Numbered from the stretch's first letter, positions 8,963 to 17,870 are shown. The stretch: DNA of 64,000 nt from Sphingopyxis sp. (GCF_016793825.1 NZ_JAEULM010000019.1:307390-371389); one strand, 5' to 3'. Numbers and translations: made by a program. The notes: generated by a model from the letters alone, not told the origin.

Positions 8963-9961
8963 TCATCCGCCCAGAAGCCGCGCCGCGTGGAGCGCATGAT
9001 AGGTCAGCACGCCTGACGCACCGGCCCGGCGAAAGGCGAGCAACGTTTCGAGCACCAGCGCATCGCGATCGCCCGCCCCAGCGGCGGCGGCCGCTTCGAT
9101 CATCGCATATTCGCCCGACACCTGGTAAACATAGACGGGGACCGCGAAATGATCCTTAACGGCGCGCACGACGTCGAGATAGGGCAGCCCCGGCTTCACC
9201 ATCACGCTGTCGGCGCCTTCGCCCAGATCCATCTCGACCTCACGCAGCGCCTCTTCGACGTTGGCGGAATCCATTTGGTAGGTCTTCTTGTCGCCTTTCA
9301 GCAGGCCACGCGATCCGACGGCATCGCGAAACGGGCCGTAAAAGGCCGACGCATATTTGGCGGCGTAGCTCATGATCTGGACATGGCTGAAACCTTCAGC
9401 CTCCAGCGCCTCGCGGATCGCGCCGATGCGTCCGTCCATCATGTCGCTGGGCGCGATGATGTCGGCCCCCGCACGCGCCTGATTCAGCGCCTGGCCGACC
9501 AGCACCTCGACCGTTTCGTCGTTGAGAACATAGCCCGTATCGTCGATCAGGCCGTCCTGCCCGTGGCTGGTATAGGGATCGAGCGCAACGTCGGTGAGAA
9601 CCCCGATCGCGTCACCGAGCGCATCCTTGATCGCCGCAACCGCCTTGCACATCAGATTGTCGGGGTTGAGTGCCTCCGCACCGTCGGGACTGCGCCGGTC
9701 GGGCTCGGTATAGGGAAAGAGCGCAAGGCACGGAATGCCCGCCGCGACCGCCTCTTTCGCGCGGTCGACGATCCGATCGACCGACCAGCGCGAAACGCCC
9801 GGCAGGCTGACCACCGGTTCTTCGGTTTCCATGCCAGGACAGACGAACAGCGGCCAGATCAGGTTGGATGGCGTGAGGTGGGTTTCGCGGACCATCGCCC
9901 GGCTCCAGCCGGTGCGGCGCGTACGGCGCAGGCGCCGGTCGGGATAGGCGGCATATGTCAT
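8963..9961 (-). CDS. hemB: Delta-aminolevulinate dehydratase (Mg-type porphobilinogen synthase)
   Basis: Condenses two 5-aminolevulinate molecules to porphobilinogen in haem synthesis. The 332-residue length is typical. The active-site Schiff-base lysines fall in YAAKYASAFYGPF and VMVKPGLPYLD. The metal motif reads DVALDPYTSHGQDG: the zinc cysteines of the E. coli and mammalian enzymes are replaced by Ala/Asp, the pattern of magnesium-dependent enzymes such as that of Pseudomonas aeruginosa. The ATG at 9961 (MTYAAYPDRR) was chosen over longer frames because homology begins there. It leads an operon with the membrane/spermidine-synthase fusion and the gamma-carbonic anhydrase. Confidence 0.96.
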   Translation of the reverse strand: MTYAAYPDRRLRRTRRTGWSRAMVRETHLTPSNLIWPLFVCPGMETEEPVVSLPGVSRWSVDRIVDRAKEAVAAGIPCLALFPYTEPDRRSPDGAEALNPDNLMCKAVAAIKDALGDAIGVLTDVALDPYTSHGQDGLIDDTGYVLNDETVEVLVGQALNQARAGADIIAPSDMMDGRIGAIREALEAEGFSHVQIMSYAAKYASAFYGPFRDAVGSRGLLKGDKKTYQMDSANVEEALREVEMDLGEGADSVMVKPGLPYLDVVRAVKDHFAVPVYVYQVSGEYAMIEAAAAAGAGDRDALVLETLLAFRRAGASGVLTYHALHAARLLGG

Positions 9962-10046
9962 GCGGCGTGCATAGCGGCGCGGCGCGAGAGGGCAACTGGA
10001 TATTCGGGAGAAATCGTCGCGCCCACGGGCGGAAAAGCCGATTCCG

Positions 10047-11591
10047 CTATTGCCCGCCGCCCGCGCGCTTGGTCGCGACATCGGCAAGCGAACCGAGCTT
10101 TGGCCCCTGGGCGGGCTTCGCCGGGGCCGCGCTCATCGCCCCGCCCGGAGCGACCGAGGTAAGCTGGCGGATCCGGGCCCGGAAGTCGGCAAGGGCCTTG
10201 CCTTCAAGCTGCGCACGACTGATGAACGTTACCGACAACGGATTCACCGCAACGCCGTTGCGATAGACTTCATAATGAAGATGCGGACCGGTCGAGAGGC
10301 CGGTCGAGCCAATATAGCCGATCACCTGCCCTCGCGACACATGCTGGCCCGGCCGCACCGCAATGCGGCTCATATGGCCATAGCCAGTGCCAAGTCCGGC
10401 GCCGTGGCTGAGCTTCACATAGTTGCCGAACCCTCCAGTGCGGCCGGCGATCGTTACAAGCCCGTCGCTGACCGCATAGATCGGCGCACCGTACCCACCG
10501 CCGAAATCGACGCCGCTGTGCATCCGCTTATATCCCAGGATCGGGTGGCGGCGCATGCCGAAGGTCGAGGTAATGCGGCCGTTGGTCGGACGCCCGACCC
10601 CGCCGCTCTGCTGACCGACGCCGGAGGCTTCGAACCACTGGGTGCGTCCATCGACGGTCCATTCGATCATCGACAGCCTGGGTTTGCCGCCCCGGACAAG
10701 GCCAGCATAGAGCAGCTTGCCGGTCTCGCTCTCTCCGGTTTCGGCGCGGCGATGTTCGACGATGATGTCATATTCGTCGCTGGCGCGAATATCGCTGCCG
10801 ACCGAAATCTGGCGACCGATGATGCGCAGATAGGCCTGGATAGACTCGGGCGACGCCCCCGCGGCGCGTGCCGAACGGTAGAGGCTGTCCCCGACCCGGC
10901 CGCGGATACGCAAGGGTGTGCTGTCGACCGCGATCGGGATGCGGCGCATCACCAGCCTGCCATCGATCCGCTCCATCTCGATCCGGAGGTCGAACCGCGC
11001 GCGCATCGCCAGCGCCTCGACCGGGCGCGGCATCGTGCGCGCCGCGCGGCGCCCGAGGATCAGGTCGATGCGCGTACCCGGCGCGATATCGGCGAGGGGC
11101 ACTGCGGAGGAGACCTGGCTGGCCAACGCCTGCGCATCGCCGCTGCCGACGCCCGAGCGTTCGAGCAGGCGCGCGAAACTGTCGCCCGCACCCAGCGTCG
11201 CGGTCAGTTCGATCTGCGGGCGTTCGGGTGTCTGGGCCAGCGGGCGGACAGCATCGGTCGCGGCCATGTGGCGGCCGGTGTCGCCGCCATAGGCGAGCGG
11301 CACGATCATCTGCGCGCGCGCTTCGTTGAAATCGGCGGCGCCGAGCGCAGGAGCGCCTCCAACCTCAAGCGGCCGAACGCCAGGAAAAGTGGAAATCGCA
11401 GCCCCGCAGAGCAGGGTCAATGTCGCAAGGCCGCGCCACCATTCGCGCGATCCGATCGCGTCGCCAAGGTCGGGAACGAGGTCGATCAGCGCAAGGCGGT
11501 CACGCCAAGACAGCCGGGGTTCCGCATCCGCGCGCGCCGTCTGCAGGGGCAACGCCTGCGCCATCGAAAGTGCAGCCGCGTTGCCGGACAT
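10047..11591 (-). CDS. M23 family metallopeptidase (LytM domain)
   Basis: Membrane-anchored peptidoglycan endopeptidase, or EnvC/NlpD-like amidase activator. A single hydrophobic segment near residues 48-65 (ATLTLLCGAAISTF) follows a cytosolic tail. The periplasmic part contains a LysM/OapA-like region and a C-terminal LytM domain in which the zinc ligands are complete: H and D in RMHSGVDFGG and HxH in GPHLHYEVY. The start is uncertain: the ATG at 11591 gives 514 residues, while an in-frame upstream TTG (LHFLFQRHEPIAG) would add about a dozen residues of family-like sequence. It is divergent from the SUV3-like helicase. Confidence 0.9.
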   Translation of the reverse strand: MSGNAAALSMAQALPLQTARADAEPRLSWRDRLALIDLVPDLGDAIGSREWWRGLATLTLLCGAAISTFPGVRPLEVGGAPALGAADFNEARAQMIVPLAYGGDTGRHMAATDAVRPLAQTPERPQIELTATLGAGDSFARLLERSGVGSGDAQALASQVSSAVPLADIAPGTRIDLILGRRAARTMPRPVEALAMRARFDLRIEMERIDGRLVMRRIPIAVDSTPLRIRGRVGDSLYRSARAAGASPESIQAYLRIIGRQISVGSDIRASDEYDIIVEHRRAETGESETGKLLYAGLVRGGKPRLSMIEWTVDGRTQWFEASGVGQQSGGVGRPTNGRITSTFGMRRHPILGYKRMHSGVDFGGGYGAPIYAVSDGLVTIAGRTGGFGNYVKLSHGAGLGTGYGHMSRIAVRPGQHVSRGQVIGYIGSTGLSTGPHLHYEVYRNGVAVNPLSVTFISRAQLEGKALADFRARIRQLTSVAPGGAMSAAPAKPAQGPKLGSLADVATKRAGGGQ

Positions 11592-11867
11592 TCCCGCAAT
11601 GGGTTCGTGGCGCTGGAACAAAAAGTGCAACCCCCGTTCGACGGGCCTCCCTGGACCCGGCCGTCGAATGATTTTTTCGACCGGATGTCTGTAAAGAAAG
11701 GTCGTTAAAGTCAATTTAATGCCCGCCCCCCGCCGCTGGCTTGCGGCGGGCCGTGGCGGCGTTGCGCCATGATGTGTGCCCGGGTTGAAAATGCTACCTT
11801 TCCCACACCGTTCGACGATCGCCTGTTGCACGCGGAACGCGCCCATGCCAGCAGGGAGGACAAGACA
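11592..11867. promoter_or_regulatory. Divergent intergenic region (M23 peptidase / helicase)
   Basis: 276 bases between divergent genes. It contains a locally AT-richer stretch around 11695-11720 (GTCGTTAAAGTCAATTTAATG), which is the likeliest promoter area, and the helicase ribosome-binding site GGGAGGA at 11854-11860. No clear -35/-10 pair is assigned. Confidence 0.4.
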
Positions 11868-14627
11868 ATGACGTCATCCTCTTCCCAACCGGTCAAGGCC
11901 GTCCTTGGCCCCACCAACACCGGCAAAACCCATTTGGCGGTCGAGCGCCTGACCGCCCATTCCAGCGGGATGATCGGTTTTCCGCTGCGCCTGCTCGCGC
12001 GCGAGGTCTATGACCGCGTCGTGGCGATTAAGGGTACCGCCGAGGTTGCGCTGATCACCGGCGAAGAGCGGATCATGCCGCCGGACGCCCGCTATCTGCT
12101 GGGCACGATGGAGGCGCTGCCGATCGCCCGCGACGTGGCGTTCGTCGGGATCGACGAAGCCCAGCTCGGCGCCGATCCCGAGCGCGGGCACGTCTTTACC
12201 GATCGCATATTGCGCGCAAGGGGCCGCGAGGAAACGATGATACTCGGCTCGGCGACCATCAGGGGGCTGGTACGAAGCCTGGTGCCCGAAGCCGACATCG
12301 TGACCCGCCCGCGCTTCTCGACCTTGAGCTATGCGGGCGCCTCGAAGCTGTCGCGGTTGCCCAAACGCTCGGCGATCGTGGCCTTTTCGGCCGAGGAAGT
12401 CTATGCGATCGCCGAAATGCTCCGCCGTTTCGCGGGCGGAGCCGCGGTCGTGATGGGCGCGCTCAGCCCAAAGACACGCAACGCGCAGGTCGCGATGTTC
12501 GAAGCGGGCGAGGTCGATTATCTCGTCGCGACCGACGCCATCGGCATGGGGCTCAATCTCGACGTCCAGCATGTCGCCTTTGCGAGCCTGCAGAAGTTCG
12601 ACGGGCGCCGCCTCCGCCGCCTGACCGTTTCGGAAATGGCGCAAATCGCAGGGCGCGCCGGACGGCACCAGCAGGACGGCAGCTTCGGCACCATCGGCAC
12701 GCCGCAAGGCGGCTTCACGCCCGAAGAAATCCTGGCAATCGAGGGACATCATTTTCCACCGTTGGCCAGCCTCTTCTGGCGCAACCCGACCCCGCGTTAC
12801 GACAGCCTGGAACGGTTGCTGGCCGACCTGGCGGAGCCGCCGACGCAGCAGGGCCTGCGCGCTGCGCCCGAAGCGGTCGACCTTTCCGTCCTCAAGCATC
12901 TGGCGGGCGACATGGAGGTGCGGATGCGCGCCGCCGAGCCGCAAGCCGTCGAGCGCCTTTGGGATGTCTGCGGCCTCCCCGATTTCGAGCAGCTCGGCGC
13001 CGAACATCACAGCCGCACCGTCCTCAAGCTCTGGCAATGGCGGACGACCGGCGACGGGATGATCGATCCCGACTGGTTTGCCAGACGCCTCGCCCGGCTC
13101 GACGACACAGACGGTGACATCGACCAGCTCGCGAGCCGGATCGCGGCGGTGCGCACGCTTTGCTTCATCGCGCAGCGGGGCGACTGGATCGCGGGCGGCG
13201 CGGGCTGGACCGAGCAGACGCAAGCGCTTGAATCGCGGTTGTCGGACGCCCTGCACGCCGCGCTGGCCCAGCGCTTTGTCGATCGCCGTCTCGCGCTGCT
13301 GCTCCGCGATGCCGGACAGCGGCACGCCGCCCTCCCCGTCGCGGTCGGACCCGACGGCACCGTCGCGGTCGATGGCGAACCGATCGGGACGCTGAAAGGC
13401 TTTTCGTTCAAGGTCGATGCCCGCGCACGGGCAAGCGACCACCGCATGTTGCTGGCAGCGGCGGAAAAGCATCTGCGCGGCGAACTGTCCCGCCGGGCCG
13501 CCGCGCTGGCCGCCGGCGAAGACAATGGCCTTGTGCTGGTCAGCGAGCCGGGCGGCGCTGCGCGCCTTGCCTGGCATGGCGACATCGTCGCGACGCTGGC
13601 GCGCGGGCCGACGCTGGTCCAGCCGTCGGTGCAGATCGACCCGTCGCTGCGCCGCCTCGAACCACAACAGGTGCAGGCCATTTCGGAACGTCTCCAGGCA
13701 TTTGTCGGCCATCAGCTTGCCCGCCACGCCGGCCCGCTCGCCGCGATGGGCGAGGCAGCCGGCGACCTGTTCACCCCGCCGCGCGTCCGCGCCCTGCTCG
13801 CCGCGCTGGTCGATGGCGGCGGCACGGCAACCCGCGCTTCGATCGAGCAACAGCTCGCCGCGATCACCGCCGACGAGCGACCGCAGCTTCGCAAGCTCGG
13901 CCTCACCATCGGGTCGCTCGATATCTTCCATCCCGCCTTGCTGAAACCCGAAGCGGTGCGGTGGCGCGCCGCGCTGATGGCGGCACAGCAGGGAACGGCA
14001 ATTCCGGCGCTGCCGCCGCAAGGCGCGGTCATCCAGAAGACCGGCAGTCACGCCGCGCTGACCATCGCGGGCTTTCGGCGCTGCGCGAATGGATGGCTGC
14101 GCATCGACATGGCCGAAAAACTGGCGCGTCAGGCACATGCCGCGCGCCTGCAGGCCGCGGCCCCGCCGACCGCGCCACTGACCGGCAAGGACCCGCATCA
14201 CCACGATGACGGCGGTGAAGAAGCGCACGGCGCGCCCTTGCCCGGCTTCGCGATCGACCCGGCGCTGGCGACGTCGCTCGGCCTCGACGAGGAAACGCGC
14301 CGTGCGCTGCTCGGCAGCTTCGGTTTCCGCAGCGTCGGCGATCCCGCACAAGGGCGCTGGCGCTGGTCGGGGCTCAAGGCGATCGACAAGCGTCCGCGCC
14401 GCAAGCATGGCAAGAAGGCGGCTGGTGCGCCGCCGCCGGGCGGCGAACGCCCCCGCCCGACCGCCAAGCAGGGTCAGGCCCGGCGCGGCAAACCGGGCAA
14501 GGGTGCGAAGCCCGCTGACGCCGGCGCCCGTCCGCCGCGCGCCGATCGTCCGGCGCGCCGCAGCCCTTCGCCCAATAGCCCCTTCGCCGGGCTGGCCGCC
14601 CTGCTCGCGGGCGGGCGCGAGGACTGA
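11868..14627 (+). CDS. SUV3-like superfamily 2 RNA/DNA helicase
   Basis: A 919-residue helicase resembling mitochondrial SUV3. The N-terminal RecA-like domain has a GPTNTGKT Walker A at about residues 13-20 and an IDEAQL Walker B. The second RecA domain carries ATDAIGMGLNLDVQHVAF and QIAGRAGRHQ (motifs V and VI). A SUV3-type C-terminal region follows, and the last 80 residues are a Lys/Arg/Pro-rich tail suited to nucleic-acid binding. The ATG at 11868 follows GGGAGGA by 7 bases. The stop overlaps the S4-domain gene by one base (TGATG), so both proteins are made from one message, which suggests a joint RNA-processing role (inference). Confidence 0.92.
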   Translation: MTSSSSQPVKAVLGPTNTGKTHLAVERLTAHSSGMIGFPLRLLAREVYDRVVAIKGTAEVALITGEERIMPPDARYLLGTMEALPIARDVAFVGIDEAQLGADPERGHVFTDRILRARGREETMILGSATIRGLVRSLVPEADIVTRPRFSTLSYAGASKLSRLPKRSAIVAFSAEEVYAIAEMLRRFAGGAAVVMGALSPKTRNAQVAMFEAGEVDYLVATDAIGMGLNLDVQHVAFASLQKFDGRRLRRLTVSEMAQIAGRAGRHQQDGSFGTIGTPQGGFTPEEILAIEGHHFPPLASLFWRNPTPRYDSLERLLADLAEPPTQQGLRAAPEAVDLSVLKHLAGDMEVRMRAAEPQAVERLWDVCGLPDFEQLGAEHHSRTVLKLWQWRTTGDGMIDPDWFARRLARLDDTDGDIDQLASRIAAVRTLCFIAQRGDWIAGGAGWTEQTQALESRLSDALHAALAQRFVDRRLALLLRDAGQRHAALPVAVGPDGTVAVDGEPIGTLKGFSFKVDARARASDHRMLLAAAEKHLRGELSRRAAALAAGEDNGLVLVSEPGGAARLAWHGDIVATLARGPTLVQPSVQIDPSLRRLEPQQVQAISERLQAFVGHQLARHAGPLAAMGEAAGDLFTPPRVRALLAALVDGGGTATRASIEQQLAAITADERPQLRKLGLTIGSLDIFHPALLKPEAVRWRAALMAAQQGTAIPALPPQGAVIQKTGSHAALTIAGFRRCANGWLRIDMAEKLARQAHAARLQAAAPPTAPLTGKDPHHHDDGGEEAHGAPLPGFAIDPALATSLGLDEETRRALLGSFGFRSVGDPAQGRWRWSGLKAIDKRPRRKHGKKAAGAPPPGGERPRPTAKQGQARRGKPGKGAKPADAGARPPRADRPARRSPSPNSPFAGLAALLAGGRED

Positions 14628-14926
14628 TGTCCAGCCCCGGCGCGGCTGGAAGCATCCGGCTCGACAAGCTGCTGTGGTACCTGCGCTTTGCGCGCTCGCG
14701 CAGCATCGCACAGGCCATGGTCGCAGCGGGCCATATCCGCCTCGACGGGCGCCGCGTCACGCGCGCATCGGCCGCAGTTCATTCAGGCGCGACGCTGGTA
14801 CTGCCCGTCGGCGAACGCATCGAGGTGATCCGCCTGCTCTCGCTGCCGCTCCGCCGCGGCCCCGCGCCGGAAGCCGAAAGCTGCTACCTTCGGCTCGGCG
14901 CCGAAACGCCCACCGGATCGAGCTGA
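14627..14926 (+). CDS. S4 domain RNA-binding protein (Hsp15-like)
   Basis: A 99-residue protein with an N-terminal S4 RNA-binding fold: IRLDKLLWYLRFARSRSIAQ followed by a GHIRLDGRRVTRAS turn. This is the organisation of Hsp15/HslR, which binds stalled 50S subunits. Translation is coupled to the upstream helicase through a one-base TGATG overlap. Residues about 60-99 carry the basic LLSLPLRRGPAPEAE tail. A role in ribosome rescue or structured-RNA handling is inferred from the fold only. Confidence 0.9.
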   Translation: MSSPGAAGSIRLDKLLWYLRFARSRSIAQAMVAAGHIRLDGRRVTRASAAVHSGATLVLPVGERIEVIRLLSLPLRRGPAPEAESCYLRLGAETPTGSS

Positions 14927-14983
14927 GCTATTGCCGGCAGAGGAAAAGCTGCCTCCGGAAAGCGCGCCGATCCGCCTAGGGAA

Positions 14984-14998
14984 TGAGAGTGATTCGCA
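14984..14998. promoter_or_regulatory. Putative Fur box upstream of fdxA
   Basis: TGAGAGTGATTCGCA matches the 7-1-7 Fur consensus TGATAATnATTATCA at about 10 of 15 positions and sits just upstream of the fdxA -35 element. Inference from sequence match only. Confidence 0.4.
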
Positions 14999-15012
14999 AC
15001 TGTCGCTTTGCG

Positions 15013-15041
15013 TTGACGCGCCGCGTTCGCGAGGCTTAGAG
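15013..15041 (+). promoter_or_regulatory. Putative sigma-70 type promoter for fdxA
   Basis: TTGACG at 15013-15018, a 17-base spacer, then TTAGAG at 15036-15041, about 60 bases before the fdxA ATG. Spacing and -35 hexamer fit a housekeeping alphaproteobacterial promoter. Confidence 0.5.
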
Positions 15042-15100
15042 GCGAGCCGGTCAATTGTCCGGACGGCAAGGGTGCCGCCGACCAAGGGAGCATATAATCC

Positions 15101-15439
15101 ATGACCTATGTTGTCACCGACGCCTGCATCCGGTGCAAATATATGGACTGCGTCGAGGTCTGCCCCGTCGACTGTTTCTATGAGGGCGAGAATATGCTCG
15201 TCATCAATCCGAACGAGTGCATCGACTGTGGCGTGTGCGAACCCGAATGCCCGGCCGAGGCCATCCTTCCCGACACCGAGAGCGGCCTCGAGAAATGGCT
15301 GGAACTGAACGGCAAGTATAGCGCCGAATGGCCGAATATCACGGTCAAGAAGGACAGCCCCGCCGACGCCGACGAATTCAAGGGTGTCGAAGGAAAGTTC
15401 GAAACGCACTTTTCCGCCGAACCCGGCGAAGGCGACTGA
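15101..15439 (+). CDS. fdxA: Seven-iron ferredoxin FdxA
   Basis: Small cytosolic electron carrier, 112 residues, of the 7Fe/8Fe FdxA family. The cysteine pattern [17 protein letters not shown] near the N-terminus, then [12 protein letters not shown], gives a 3Fe-4S plus a 4Fe-4S cluster as in Azotobacter FdI; the long acidic C-terminal tail is also family-like. It has its own promoter with a possible Fur box upstream and ends at a strong terminator, so it is monocistronic. Iron-responsive expression is plausible but unproven. Confidence 0.95.
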   Translation: MTYVVTDACIRCKYMDCVEVCPVDCFYEGENMLVINPNECIDCGVCEPECPAEAILPDTESGLEKWLELNGKYSAEWPNITVKKDSPADADEFKGVEGKFETHFSAEPGEGD

Positions 15440-15462
15440 CCGCCGACGCGAACAGGATGATC

Positions 15463-15489
15463 GGGGCGGGACATCCCGCCCCTTTTTTT
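15463..15489 (+). terminator. Rho-independent terminator after fdxA
   Basis: GGGGCGGG (15463-15470), a 4-base loop and CCCGCCCC (15475-15482), followed directly by seven T. Confidence 0.93.
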
Positions 15490-15590
15490 GCCCCCTTGAA
15501 ACCGCCCGGCTTGGCGCCGATGTAGGATGGCGGAGGGGCAGCCCGCCGGTTCGCGGCGGGGCATCCCGAAAACGTAAGGACGAAATTCGC

Positions 15591-16241
15591 ATGATCGACC
15601 CGCTCGCCGCCCTTGTTCCCGTCGTCGTCGAGCAGACGAGTCGCGGCGAACGCAGCTTCGACATTTTCTCCCGCCTGCTGCGCGAACGGATCATCTTCGT
15701 CACCGGCGAAGTCGAAGACAACATGGCCTCGCTGATCACCGCCCAATTGCTGTTCCTCGAATCGGAGAATCCGAAGAAGGACATCTTCATGTACATCAAC
15801 TCGCCGGGCGGCGTCGTGACGGCGGGCATGGCGATTCACGACACGATGCAATATATCCGCCCGCGCGTCGGGACCTTCTGCATCGGCCAGGCAGCCTCGA
15901 TGGGCAGCTTCCTGCTCGCGGCGGGCGAGCCAGGCATGCGCGTCGCGCTGCCCAACGCCCGCGTGATGATCCATCAGCCGTCAGGCGGCGCCCGCGGCAT
16001 GGCGTCGGACATCGAAATCCAGGCGCGCGAAATTCTGCGTATCCGCAAGCGGATGAACGACCTCTATGTGAAATACACCGGCAAGTCGCTGAAAGAGATC
16101 GAAAAGGCGATGGATCGCGACACCTTCCTCGAGGCCGAGGAAGCCAGGGATTTCGGCCTTGTCGATCACGTCTTCGGTTCGCGTCCGGCGGCCGATGGCG
16201 AGACTGGCGCCGCGACCCAGAGCGAGGGACCCACGCCCTGA
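15591..16241 (+). CDS. clpP: ATP-dependent Clp protease proteolytic subunit
   Basis: Serine protease that forms the tetradecameric chamber of ClpXP and ClpAP. The 216-residue protein has the nucleophile Ser103 in [11 protein letters not shown] and His128 in VMIHQPSGG; the catalytic Asp is expected in the [12 protein letters not shown] segment. The ATG at 15591 ([21 protein letters not shown]) follows GTAAGGA and gives the classic N-terminus. The C-terminal 20 residues are a polar tail. clpX follows 180 bases later with its own promoter. Confidence 0.97.
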   Translation: MIDPLAALVPVVVEQTSRGERSFDIFSRLLRERIIFVTGEVEDNMASLITAQLLFLESENPKKDIFMYINSPGGVVTAGMAIHDTMQYIRPRVGTFCIGQAASMGSFLLAAGEPGMRVALPNARVMIHQPSGGARGMASDIEIQAREILRIRKRMNDLYVKYTGKSLKEIEKAMDRDTFLEAEEARDFGLVDHVFGSRPAADGETGAATQSEGPTP

Positions 16242-16287
16242 TGACGGGGCGGCGGCATATGCGGCAAAGGGCCGGTAACCGCGTTTC

Positions 16288-16316
16288 TTGACACCCGCTT
16301 TGCCGCACGGCGCTAT
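16288..16316 (+). promoter_or_regulatory. Putative sigma-70 type promoter for clpX
   Basis: TTGACA at 16288-16293, 17-base spacer, CGCTAT at 16311-16316, about 105 bases before the clpX ATG. It allows clpX expression independent of clpP. Confidence 0.5.
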
Positions 16317-16336
16317 TCGACACATTGCGACGACGT

Positions 16337-16364
16337 CACCCAATTGCCATATTGTAATTGGGTG
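16337..16364. promoter_or_regulatory. Inverted repeat in the clpX leader
   Basis: Perfect 9-bp arms CACCCAATT (16337-16345) and AATTGGGTG (16356-16364) around a 10-base AT-rich centre. It lies between the clpX promoter candidate and the start codon, so it could be an operator or an mRNA stem-loop. No T-run follows, so it is not a terminator. Confidence 0.55.
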
Positions 16365-16421
16365 GCCGCGGGCTAGGATAATGACGGCAGCACCTCCATT
16401 GGACCTGCCAGAGGACTGAAT

Positions 16422-17690
16422 ATGACCAAATTGAGCGGCTCGGACAGCAAGAGCACCCTTTATTGCTCCTTCTGCGGCAAGTCGCAGCACGAAGTCCGCA
16501 AGTTGATTGCCGGACCGACGGTGTTCATCTGCGACGAGTGCGTCGAGCTTTGCAACGACATCATCCGCGAAGAGATCAAGGGCGGCGTTGCCGCGCGCAA
16601 GGACGGCGCGGTACCGACGCCGCTGGAAATCTGCCAGCATCTCGACGCCTATGTGATCGGCCAGAACAAGGCCAAGCGCGTGCTGTCGGTTGCGGTGCAC
16701 AACCATTACAAGCGCCTTGCCAATTCGGGTCGCGGCGAAGACGTCGAACTGGCCAAGTCGAATATCCTGCTCGTCGGCCCGACCGGCAGCGGCAAGACCC
16801 TGCTCGCGCAGACGCTCGCACGCTTCCTCGACGTGCCCTTCACGATGGCCGACGCAACGACGCTGACCGAGGCGGGCTATGTCGGTGAGGATGTCGAGAA
16901 CATCATCCTGAAGCTGCTCCAGGCCAGCGACTATAATGTCGAAAAGGCCCAGCGCGGCATCGTCTACATCGACGAAATCGACAAGATCAGCCGCAAGGCG
17001 GAAAACCCGTCGATCACCCGCGACGTATCGGGCGAAGGCGTGCAACAGGCGCTGCTCAAGCTGATGGAAGGCACGACCGCAAGCGTTCCGCCACAGGGCG
17101 GGCGCAAGCATCCGCAGCAGGAATTCCTGCAGGTCGATACCACGAACATCCTGTTCATCGCGGGCGGCGCTTTCGCTGGCCTCGAAAAGATCATCGGCGA
17201 CCGCCTGCAGGGCAAGTCGATCGGTTTTGGCGCACATGTCGCGGGACCCGACGAGCGCCGCGCGGGCGAGACGCTCAAGCAGATCGAACCGGAAGATCTG
17301 CTGAAGTTCGGCCTGATCCCTGAATTCGTCGGCCGCTTGCCCGTCATCGCGACGCTCGAGGATCTCGATGTCGACGCGCTGGTCAAGATCCTCGGCGAGC
17401 CGAAGAACGCGCTGGTCAAGCAGTACAAGAAGCTGTTCGATCTGGAAGAGGTCGCGCTGACCTTCACCGACGACGCGCTGATCGCGGTGGCGAAGAAGGC
17501 GATCGATCGCAAGACCGGCGCACGCGGCCTCCGCTCGATCGTCGAGGCGATCCTGCTCGACACGATGTTCGACCTGCCCGACCTCACCGACGTCGTCGAG
17601 ATTGTCGTCGACAAGGACGTCGTCGAGGGTCGCAAGGACCCGGTTCGGGTCTATGCAGACAAGGCGAAGGAAGCCGGCGACGCGGCTTGA
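16422..17690 (+). CDS. clpX: Clp protease ATP-binding subunit ClpX
   Basis: AAA+ unfoldase that feeds substrates to ClpP; 422 residues, family length. The N-terminal zinc-binding domain has C15, C18, C37 and C40. The Walker A GPTGSGKT and Walker B VYIDEIDK are intact, the [19 protein letters not shown] block is typical, and a sensor-2 [10 protein letters not shown] block follows. The ATG is preceded by GAGGA. It is separated from clpP by a 180-base leader that carries a promoter candidate and an inverted repeat. Confidence 0.98.
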   Translation: MTKLSGSDSKSTLYCSFCGKSQHEVRKLIAGPTVFICDECVELCNDIIREEIKGGVAARKDGAVPTPLEICQHLDAYVIGQNKAKRVLSVAVHNHYKRLANSGRGEDVELAKSNILLVGPTGSGKTLLAQTLARFLDVPFTMADATTLTEAGYVGEDVENIILKLLQASDYNVEKAQRGIVYIDEIDKISRKAENPSITRDVSGEGVQQALLKLMEGTTASVPPQGGRKHPQQEFLQVDTTNILFIAGGAFAGLEKIIGDRLQGKSIGFGAHVAGPDERRAGETLKQIEPEDLLKFGLIPEFVGRLPVIATLEDLDVDALVKILGEPKNALVKQYKKLFDLEEVALTFTDDALIAVAKKAIDRKTGARGLRSIVEAILLDTMFDLPDLTDVVEIVVDKDVVEGRKDPVRVYADKAKEAGDAA

Positions 17691-17848
17691 GTCGCGGCTC
17701 GCTGCATAAATGCCGCAGCGCGTCATGTTGCATCGCAGCAACAGTTGCGGGAAAAAACGCATGTCGACCTGTGGATAATTCCCCGGGCGAGACGGAAATA
17801 CGTCGTTTTTCGACCTTTTCCTGATCGCCGGACCCTTCGCGGCTTGCA

Positions 17849-17870
17849 CTGTCACAATTGCTGTCACAAT
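17849..17870. repeat. Tandem CTGTCACAAT direct repeat upstream of the TonB receptor
   Basis: CTGTCACAAT occurs at 17849-17858 and 17861-17870 with a 12-base period, about 95-115 bases before the receptor ATG. It may be a regulator-binding site; the rest of the 272-base gap shows no clear promoter. Confidence 0.4.

Noticed and set aside
11874-14711. Long minus-strand frame opposite the SUV3-like helicase
   Set aside because: Same GC-driven effect; helicase motifs on the plus strand are complete.
14927-15100. Possible tRNA or small RNA gene between the S4 gene and fdxA
   Set aside because: No cloverleaf can be drawn; the segment is explained by a promoter and a Fur-like dyad.
15384-15590. Longer clpP start overlapping the fdxA end
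   Set aside because: It would run through the fdxA terminator; the ATG at 15591 gives the conserved N-terminus with a ribosome-binding site.
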